Source: CAZZKG01 sp964654825
GTDB taxonomy: Bacteria > Gemmatimonadota > CAZMKB01
NCBI GenBank assembly: GCA_964654825.1
Contig: CAZZKG010000094.1
Span: 1 to 9,493 of the forward strand
Reading direction: 5' to 3'
Length of the DNA: 9,493 nucleotides
Part shown: piece by piece, positions 1 to 7,216 of the stretch
Position numbering within the stretch: the stretch's first letter is position 1
Layout of the letters: each line of letters opens with the position of its first letter
Program-made: the position numbers and the translations under genes
The notes under the pieces: model-generated
What the model was told of the DNA's origin: nothing
The model's input: only the letters and a program-made list of their open reading frames with translations
Database searches by the model: none

Positions 1-109
1 CAACCATTTCTCTTAATGAACGTTCCCCATCATTATTTGTTGGCTTGATCTGTGGTCTTGCCCCATGAGGCCAATAACGGTGCATGACAAAGATCCGGTA
101 GCTCGAGAG
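1..109 (-). pseudogene. IS66-like transposase fragment, runs off left edge
   Basis: On the minus strand, the frame from an in-frame stop at 110-112 down to the window edge is open. It contains PTNNDGERSLREMV, encoded at about 2-43. This resembles the PTNNxAERxLR block of IS66-type DDE transposases, where the Glu of ER is the third catalytic acid. An ATG at 83-85 is available, but in intact transposases this block lies far from the N-terminus, so this is more likely a 5'-truncated relic than a gene start. The adjoining residues (RYWPHGARPQIK) are not recognised. The identification rests on one short motif and the continuation lies outside the window. Confidence 0.45.
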
Positions 110-135
110 TTAATTTTGCCAGCTGAGGAGAGGCC

Positions 136-1590
136 ATGGGGAAGCTAATTCTCATTTCGATGTTGCTCAGTCTGGCCATGTTCCAAGCGACTGTCATCAT
201 GTCCTACACCCTTAACCATGACCCAAAACCGTCAGACGACAACTCTCCAACCACCAGCGTCCAATGCGGGGATATCCTGTATGAGGATACGATCCTGACC
301 GATAGTCTTGTCTGTTCTGGCGATGGCCTGATAATGGGTACAGACAGCATCTCTCTGAACTGTAACGGGTTTAGCGTTGCGGGAGTGAACACCGGCAAAG
401 GGATTACCGTAAGCTCCAGAAATAACGTTCATGTTAACGATTGTAACATCAGGAATTTTCGCACAGCTGTATATCTGTTTCAGTCCAAACATGTCATCAT
501 AGAGAGCAACAAACTTAATTCGTCTCACAGGGCGCTCAGTGTCACTCTGTCTGACAGTAATACTGTTTTGAACAATGTTCTTGCCGAAGAAGTCGGAGTG
601 GACGGCTCTTTCAATACATTTGAAGGCGATACATTCAATTTCGACCCAGGTTTCTCCGGTGAGGCTCTGCTTATTGAGAGTCCCAACAATACCATCACTG
701 ACAATGTTTTTACCGGGAGTGGCCAGGGCCGCGCCATCTTGACCACGGATTATGCAGTCGGCAACACGTTTACGGGGAACACGATCTCCGATTACTACAA
801 CGGAATCATAATTGGTGGTGGAGTCGGAGGGCTCGGCCCCCACGAGAACATCTTGTTCAATAACAGCTTTATCGACAACTGGATTGGAATCGACATCGAC
901 GGTGGTGACCTGAATCAGGTCTACGGCAACCTCGTGTCGTCCGTGGACGGCGGCTTCGGATTCGATGTTTCTCCTGGCGCAGGTTTTAATGCTAACAATA
1001 TCATATGGGACAACGACATATACAGCGAGAACAACATCTGGGGAATTGACTATAATGTCTACTGTTTCGAAGGGATCCAGAACCGCTACTATTTTGAGGC
1101 CCCTGCCTGTGGAGATTCACTGAATTCAAATTGCATCCCGGACTGTTCGGAGAGGCTTGACGACAGCGGTGGCTTTTTCAACGACGACTACGGTTGGCCG
1201 GTCCAGAGCCACCCGGAGGCTATCGGCGGGTCCTTGAGGGTACGCCCGCCGGGTGACGGCACTGAGCCTGTACAGTGGCATGTCCACACAATCGAGGGTG
1301 ATTACATGGTTGGCCTCTGGAGATTCGTTCTCCCCGACCCTGAGATGTTCGCCACCAACTCCAGTTACACCGTCGTCCACAAGGACGGTGAGGCCCTGAA
1401 GCTGGTCGACTGGACCGAACCAATTGAAGGCTGGCAGAACCTCGGGAAATACACCTTCACAAATGATCCCGACCAGGGCGTATGGCTCAGCGACTTCGCC
1501 GACGGTTATCTGGTTGCCGATGCGGTAAAGATTATCAGCGTGAGATCGATAACGGCTGATCATAAAGATCCGGAGAGCATAACTCCTTAG
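136..1590 (+). CDS. Exported right-handed beta-helix protein with golvesin/Xly-like C-terminal domain
   Basis: The 484-residue product starts with a signal-type N-terminus (K3, hydrophobic run about 4-22), so export is likely. Residues 44-310 are rich in short turns with Asn ladders such as NNVHV, NTVLNN, NNTITDNVF and NTFTGNTI, the pattern of NosD/CASH-type parallel beta-helices. Residues about 345-468 resemble the golvesin/xanthan-lyase carbohydrate-binding-like domain: GDYMVGLW, then YTVVHKDG, GWQNLGKYTF, VWLSDFADGYLVADAVKI. Cys pairs at 44/60, 76/103 and 310/325/333/337 suit an oxidised, extracytoplasmic protein. The start is supported by GAGGAG at 125-130, five bases before ATG. No catalytic residues are evident. 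Surface polysaccharide binding or degradation is an inference from the two folds. It appears to stand alone, with a convergent gene relic immediately downstream. Confidence 0.85.
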   Translation: MGKLILISMLLSLAMFQATVIMSYTLNHDPKPSDDNSPTTSVQCGDILYEDTILTDSLVCSGDGLIMGTDSISLNCNGFSVAGVNTGKGITVSSRNNVHVNDCNIRNFRTAVYLFQSKHVIIESNKLNSSHRALSVTLSDSNTVLNNVLAEEVGVDGSFNTFEGDTFNFDPGFSGEALLIESPNNTITDNVFTGSGQGRAILTTDYAVGNTFTGNTISDYYNGIIIGGGVGGLGPHENILFNNSFIDNWIGIDIDGGDLNQVYGNLVSSVDGGFGFDVSPGAGFNANNIIWDNDIYSENNIWGIDYNVYCFEGIQNRYYFEAPACGDSLNSNCIPDCSERLDDSGGFFNDDYGWPVQSHPEAIGGSLRVRPPGDGTEPVQWHVHTIEGDYMVGLWRFVLPDPEMFATNSSYTVVHKDGEALKLVDWTEPIEGWQNLGKYTFTNDPDQGVWLSDFADGYLVADAVKIISVRSITADHKDPESITP

Positions 1591-1599
1591 AGAAATCGA

Positions 1600-1866
1600 T
1601 CATCTCACCGTGGAGACCTTGATCAGGTTGGTGGTCCCCGAGACTTGCAGCGAGTATCCGGCAATCAGGACGACGGTCAGGCCCGATCTCACGAGCCCCG
1701 ATTCACGCGCAAGACGGAGCGCCTCTCCCTCCATCTCCTCCATGCTCTCGGTCGCCTCGAGCCTCAGCGGTACAGATCCCCGGGTGAAGGCCAGTTGCCG
1801 GCCAGTGATTTCATCGGGGGCCATTGAGATGACCGGTTGGGGAGGCCGATATTTCGAGACCAGGCG
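1600..1866 (-). pseudogene. pyk: Pyruvate kinase C-terminal fragment, 5' truncated
   Basis: Reading the minus strand from about 1866 to the TGA at 1600-1602 gives about 88 residues. They match the end of pyruvate kinase closely: LVSKYRPPQPVISMAPDE, then RQLAFTRGSVPL, SGLVRSGLTVVLIAG and SGTTNLIKV just before the stop. SKYRP, the alternating beta/alpha pattern and SGTTNLIKV are hallmarks of the C-terminal (allosteric) domain. Intact pyruvate kinases are about 470-590 residues, so roughly four fifths, including the whole catalytic barrel, is missing. The frame stays open upstream of 1866 but the family resemblance stops abruptly at about 1866-1872, pointing to a recombination junction rather than a point mutation. 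The ATG at 1822-1824 lies inside the domain and is not a credible start. The natural stop lies nine bases from the stop of the convergent beta-helix gene. Confidence 0.85.
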
Positions 1867-2005
1867 TGGAGCTATATTTAGAACTTGTGTATGAGAGATA
1901 GGTGGAGTATCCGGTTGGATCTCAACAACTCTTTTAGGGTGCTTCAGGTGACGCCCGGAGGAAGCGGAAAAGGGAAAAGCAGCCGGTCACTTATTCCAGG
2001 TCAAG

Positions 2006-2056
2006 AGAAGTAAAGCGACACTTCTATTGCATTAAGTTGGCATAATATGTAACTTA
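2006..2056 (+). promoter_or_regulatory. Putative AbiEi operator: two inverted repeats before the toxin-antitoxin operon
   Basis: Two perfect inverted repeats lie within 56 bases of the antitoxin start. IR1 is AGAAGT (2006-2011), 8 bases, ACTTCT (2020-2025). IR2 is TAAGTT (2033-2038), 12 bases, AACTTA (2051-2056). All half-sites share AAGT/ACTT, and the dyad centres are 29 bases apart. A -10-like CATAAT (2041-2046) lies inside IR2, so binding there would block transcription. AbiEi antitoxins studied in streptococci bind paired inverted repeats in their own promoter. The match here is in arrangement, not sequence. No good -35 box is visible, and the ATG at 2062 has no Shine-Dalgarno, so the transcript may be nearly leaderless. 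Confidence 0.5.
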
Positions 2057-2061
2057 TTACC

Positions 2062-2700
2062 ATGAAATGGATAGATTTGCTGAATTTGGTTGGCGAGGAG
2101 CCGATTTTCACATCTGCTCTATTGAGGTCAGGCAGAGTTAATGACGCCGAACTTCTCCCGCAGTTGGCCAGGTGGATGAAGGCCGGCAGGATCCTTCAGC
2201 TCCGGCGAGGTGTATATCTGCTAGCGCCTCCATACCGAAAAATCGAGCCGCATCCGTTTCTGATCGCACATTACCTCAGGAATGGATCCTACGTCAGCCT
2301 TCAGTCAGCCCTGGCACATTATGACATGATTCCGGAGCATGTTCCAGTAGTGACGAGTGTGACAACGGCTCGACCTGAACGATTAGACACCCCCATGGGG
2401 AGGTACACCTTCAAGCATGTAAGTCCTTCCTGTTTCTTCTCTTACTTGCAGGTGGAAGTCTCACAAAGGCAACGTGCTTTTGTCGCTACCCCGGAGAAAG
2501 CCCTGCTGGACTTGATTTACCTTACTCCGGGTGGAGATCGTGATCCCTACCTGCGTGAGCTTCGCCTTCAAAATCTTGAAATCATCGATAAAGAAACGCT
2601 CGGGAAAATCGCGGAGAAATTCGGAAAAAAGAAGATCCAGCGCGCCATGGAGAATGTCCTGCGAATCATGGATGAAGAGGAGGAGTACGCCGAGCTGTGA
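2062..2700 (+). CDS. abiEi: AbiEi-family antitoxin / winged-helix regulator of a type IV toxin-antitoxin pair
   Basis: This 212-residue protein has the AbiEi layout. Residues about 12-54 form a winged-helix DNA-binding domain (TSALLRSGRV, LARWMKAGRI, LRRGVYLLAP). The antitoxin core follows: GSYVSLQSALAHYDMIPEH (76-93), a strand-rich segment, and the conserved FVATPEKALLDLIYL block (140-154). In the family this protein neutralises the AbiEii nucleotidyltransferase without stable complex formation and represses its own operon; here both roles are inferred. The C-terminus is highly acidic (DEEEEYAEL). It overlaps the toxin gene by four bases (GTGA at 2697-2700), so translation is probably coupled. 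The start is the ATG at 2062; no Shine-Dalgarno is seen, only AT-rich sequence, so initiation may be leaderless or weak. Confidence 0.9.
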   Translation: MKWIDLLNLVGEEPIFTSALLRSGRVNDAELLPQLARWMKAGRILQLRRGVYLLAPPYRKIEPHPFLIAHYLRNGSYVSLQSALAHYDMIPEHVPVVTSVTTARPERLDTPMGRYTFKHVSPSCFFSYLQVEVSQRQRAFVATPEKALLDLIYLTPGGDRDPYLRELRLQNLEIIDKETLGKIAEKFGKKKIQRAMENVLRIMDEEEEYAEL

Positions 2701-3503
2701 GAGACCACGTCCGTCACCTGATTGAGAACACGAAGGGTATTCTGCTCAAGACTTGTGTTGCACGGGAATACCTGCAAGCCCGCATCCTGCAGTGTCTTCA
2801 AGAGAGTGGAGTATTCATGCACTGGGTATTCCTGGGGGAAACCGCACTACGTTTTTTATACTCAATTCCCCGATACTCGGAGGACCTGGATTTCTCGACA
2901 ATAGAGCCGGGTGAAAAAGTCGAATTTCGTTCGGCGATACAGCGTATTCAGGCGGCCCTTACAGCCGAGGGATACTCTCACAGGATAAAGATCAATGACC
3001 AGAAAACAGTGTCTTCAGCGTTCATCCGTTTCTCCGGTCTTCTGTATGAATTGAGGTTGTCTCCTCACCAGTCAAAGACACTCTCGATCAAGATCGAGGT
3101 GGACACCAATCCCCCTGCAGGAGCGACTACGGATACAACTCTTGTCCGGCGTCACGTCACATTGAACCTTCATCATCATGACAAGGCATCACTGCTCGCC
3201 GGAAAGTTTCATACCTTACTGTGCCGTTCGTGGATGAAGGGACGCGATCTGTATGACATTATCTGGTATCTGGCTGACCGGAGCTGGCCAGGGCCAAACC
3301 TGCTATTACTGAACGCGGCTCTGCAGCAGACAGGCTGGTCCGGTCCTGACATAACACCCGATAATTGGCGCGGTATTCTCAAGGAGAGACTTCTCTCGGT
3401 TGACTGGGAGAGCGCACGAGCAGACGTTCTTCCGTTCCTGGAAAGGGAACAGGATATCGACCTGCTTACCCTGAATAACGTGTCAGGGCTTCTCGAAGAC
3501 TGA
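2697..3503 (+). CDS. abiEii: AbiEii-family nucleotidyltransferase toxin
   Basis: This 268-residue protein is the toxin partner. The polymerase-beta-like nucleotidyltransferase signature is VFLGETALRFLY (44-55) followed by SEDLDF (61-66), with D63 and D65 as the metal-binding pair. KIEVD (132-136) should supply the third acidic strand. LLAGKFHTLLCR (167-178) and KGRDLYDIIWYL (181-192) match the conserved helices carrying the family's Lys and R-D-x-Y-D residues. Characterised members transfer nucleotides and arrest growth, some on tRNA acceptor ends, giving phage abortive infection; the substrate here cannot be read from sequence. The start is GTG at 2697, overlapping the antitoxin stop, with GAGGAGGAG at 2677-2685 as ribosome-binding site. 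The second residue of motif I is Glu (GET) where Gly or Ser is usual. Length is slightly below the common 280-300 residues. No terminator is evident after it. Confidence 0.9.
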   Translation: MRDHVRHLIENTKGILLKTCVAREYLQARILQCLQESGVFMHWVFLGETALRFLYSIPRYSEDLDFSTIEPGEKVEFRSAIQRIQAALTAEGYSHRIKINDQKTVSSAFIRFSGLLYELRLSPHQSKTLSIKIEVDTNPPAGATTDTTLVRRHVTLNLHHHDKASLLAGKFHTLLCRSWMKGRDLYDIIWYLADRSWPGPNLLLLNAALQQTGWSGPDITPDNWRGILKERLLSVDWESARADVLPFLEREQDIDLLTLNNVSGLLED

Positions 3504-3642
3504 TTTGGTTCTGGATTATGTAAAGACATCATGCTAAGGAGAGAATAGCTCTTTGAAGAAGGACTCGTTTGAGCGTTTAATCTCTCTCTTCTTACGACGG
3601 TGGGCTTCCTTAGAGAATCTTCATCTCTGAGTCAGAAGTAGA
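3504..3642. other. Intergenic stretch with no recognisable gene
   Basis: Between the toxin stop and the transposase relic there are about 140 bases. No hairpin with a T-run follows the toxin gene. A short plus-strand frame near 3554-3629 could begin at TTG after AAGGAG (3538-3543), but it gives only some 24 unfamiliar residues. It may be further debris of the neighbouring mobile element. Confidence 0.4.
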
Positions 3643-3963
3643 GCAGAGAAAGTCATCAAAGCATTCGTCGAGGAAGAACTCATCACACAAGACGTTGCAC
3701 AGAACATGCTCTCCTGGCCGTACTCATGTTGTGAATCCCCCGGTAGCAAGCCACATGGAAATTCGAAATGAAGGAATACAATTGCTGTAAGGCTCGCTAA
3801 CCGCATGGCAAGCCGTGACGAACATGCTCGCTGGCATTTTCCACGTCCGTATCAGCCCAGGACTCCACCAGGATGACCGCGCCGCCCTCGAGCCACACTG
3901 CGCCATGCCGCCCGCGCCCTCTACCGCTTGACAACTCACCGCTTAGCGGGTATTATGTGATCG
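3643..3963 (+). pseudogene. Decayed IS91-type (Y2/IS801-like) transposase
   Basis: Two in-frame pieces of one family survive. Piece 1 (3643-3771) reads KAFVEEELITQDVAQNMLSW plus PYS before losing similarity and stopping. This matches the IS91-type segment leading to the SWxHSGF motif. Piece 2 (3824-3931) reads FHVRISPGLHQDDRAALEPHC, matching the FxVxxxxxxxxxDRxxLExLCRY segment. A shift near 3903 then restores RHAARALYRLT, matching the following RYxARPxLxxxRLT. The pieces overlap: NMLSW in piece 1 recurs as NML at the start of piece 2, with GAACATGCTC identical at 3702-3711 and 3820-3829. That indicates an internal duplication or two nested copies. No catalytic Tyr pair, zinc finger or terminal repeats are seen. 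Mobility is lost. Confidence 0.65.
3928..3956 (+). promoter_or_regulatory. Sigma70-type promoter facing the small membrane protein and peptidase genes
   Basis: TTGACA (3928-3933, 6/6) is followed after exactly 17 bases by TATTAT (3951-3956, 5/6), giving an expected start near 3963. It overlaps the end of the transposase relic and points toward the genes at 4092 and 4290. The leader to the peptidase ATG would be about 330 bases and would carry the 40-codon gene. The match is by consensus only. Confidence 0.6.
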
Positions 3964-4091
3964 GGCAAAAATGAAAGTTATATAGATTAAGGCCTTCCAG
4001 ATCTCGTTCTGGAAATTGATGTCCCACAGAGTTCCGGATCACGCTCATCGCCGGGAACACCTGCGCCTGGTTCGAACCCGAGGTGACCGTG

Positions 4092-4214
4092 ATGGGAGAG
4101 AACCACCTCACCTTCGACATGGTAGCGGTCGTCTCGATAGCCGGGATGTTCATCATACTGATCATCAGCACGATCCGGAATACGGCACGGCTCTACCGGG
4201 AAGAGAGACCGTGA
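4092..4214 (+). CDS. Small single-pass membrane protein, 40 residues
   Basis: The frame encodes MGENHLTFD, then a hydrophobic helix of about 19 residues (10-28, MVAVVSIAGMFIILIISTI), then a basic tail RNTARLYREERP. The positive tail suggests N-out, C-in topology. GAGGTGA at 4080-4086, fully complementary to the 16S anti-Shine-Dalgarno TCACCTC, sits five bases before the ATG, which is strong support for translation. An in-frame GTG at 4089 could also serve. It lies 75 bases upstream of the peptidase gene on the same strand and downstream of a consensus promoter, so a shared transcript is likely. The family is not recognised. It could be a small membrane regulator or the surviving N-terminus of a longer protein; no frame continues the similarity past the TGA. 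Confidence 0.5.
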   Translation: MGENHLTFDMVAVVSIAGMFIILIISTIRNTARLYREERP

Positions 4215-4289
4215 CCCCTTCGAGATCGATTCGATGAGCCGTCAAGAGGAGCGACCGGTAAACGATCCGGGACCCTGGAGGCACTCACC

Positions 4290-6701
<2,412 letters not shown>

Positions 6702-6885
6702 GCGCCTCGAGGAAGTCCGCCCCGTGGGGCAGAGGCCCAATCCAGACCACACCCCTCCAATACCTTTTCAACACGCTCATGGTGGATTCCCCCCGACTCC
6801 CGGCGAGGATTCCGGGTTTCGACAACGCGGCAACTTCGTGGTCCTGTTCACAAGGTCGATGGCATTCGCCCGGCGTTGCACCTTG

Positions 6886-6924
6886 ACCCGTAGCGTTACT
6901 CGTCGGTTGCATATCACTACGGGT
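6886..6924. repeat. 8-base inverted repeat upstream of the PPC remnant
   Basis: ACCCGTAG (6886-6893) and CTACGGGT (6917-6924) are perfect inverted complements separated by 23 bases. The repeat lies about 105 bases upstream of the minus-strand ATG of the PPC fragment. It could be a regulatory dyad or a remnant of an element end. Related CGTAGCG/GGTAGCG copies lie at 6889-6895, 6922-6928 and 6936-6942. No function can be assigned. Confidence 0.3.
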
Positions 6925-6964
6925 AGCGCCCTCCCCGGTAGCGTGCGAGACGTTCCGTATCCCC

Positions 6965-6983
6965 TCAGGGCAACCAGCCCTGA
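6965..6983 (-). terminator. Compact hairpin just after the minus-strand 76-codon tract
   Basis: TCAGGGC (6965-6971), loop AACCA, GCCCTGA (6977-6983) form a perfect 7-bp stem with a 5-base loop. On the minus strand it begins two bases beyond the TGA of the coding tract ending at 6986, a position suitable for a transcript 3' end. No T-run follows in that direction (GAGGGG), so it would be a weak or atypical terminator, or only an RNA-stabilising hairpin. Confidence 0.35.
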
Positions 6984-6985
6984 TT

Positions 6986-7216
6986 TCACGGGCAGCCGCA
7001 GGCGCCTGCGTCAGTGTTCTCTATGAGTTCGTAGTATCTTATGGTTTTGATGAAATCGTGATCGAACAGATTGTGCCCGGGTTCTTCCCAAAGCACGCGG
7101 GTCGCGTTCGTGACCCACAGGTGGGCGTAATGATCCTGGCTGAGCTCGATGTTCCTTGCCTTGATACGTTCACGAGAAAAGCAGATTCCGAGATGTTCTG
7201 TTCGGTTTCCATTTGG
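6986..7216 (-). pseudogene. Start-less coding tract of 76 codons, in frame after the sulfatase stop
   Basis: Directly after the sulfatase TAA (7217-7219), the same minus-strand frame stays open for 76 codons to the TGA at 6986-6988. The translation looks protein-like (ARNIELSQDHYAHLWVTNAT, VLWEEPGHNLFDHDF, IRYYELIENT, ending AGACGCP), and third codon positions are mostly G or C, as in the neighbouring genes. There is no ATG; the only usual start is a GTG at codon 41. The sulfatase ends with the standard LRSLGYVE of its family, so this is not lost sulfatase sequence. The simplest reading is the 3' end of another gene whose 5' part was replaced when the sulfatase gene arrived, or readthrough-accessible sequence. 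The family is not recognised. Confidence 0.45.

Noticed and set aside
232..843. 203-codon minus-strand open frame inside the beta-helix gene
   Set aside because: It is antisense to a repeat-rich exported protein with a good start site; no family resemblance or start signal.
3971..3985. Four-codon upstream ORF after the 3928 promoter (MKVI)
   Set aside because: It has no ribosome-binding site or attenuator-like hairpins, so nothing supports a leader peptide.
4064..4085. GGTTCGAACCC resembling a tRNA T-loop
   Set aside because: The flanking T-stem pairs poorly (CCTGG with CCGAG) and no acceptor, D or anticodon arms can be placed upstream at tRNA spacing.
4016..4237. 73-codon plus-strand frame overlapping the small membrane protein
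   Set aside because: The His/Arg-rich translation has no structure, and the other frame at 4092 has a clear membrane helix and a Shine-Dalgarno site.
7039..7212. 57-codon minus-strand frame with an ATG just past the sulfatase stop
   Set aside because: Its Ser/Thr/Arg-rich translation looks random, while the overlapping start-less frame shows better codon use and protein-like sequence.
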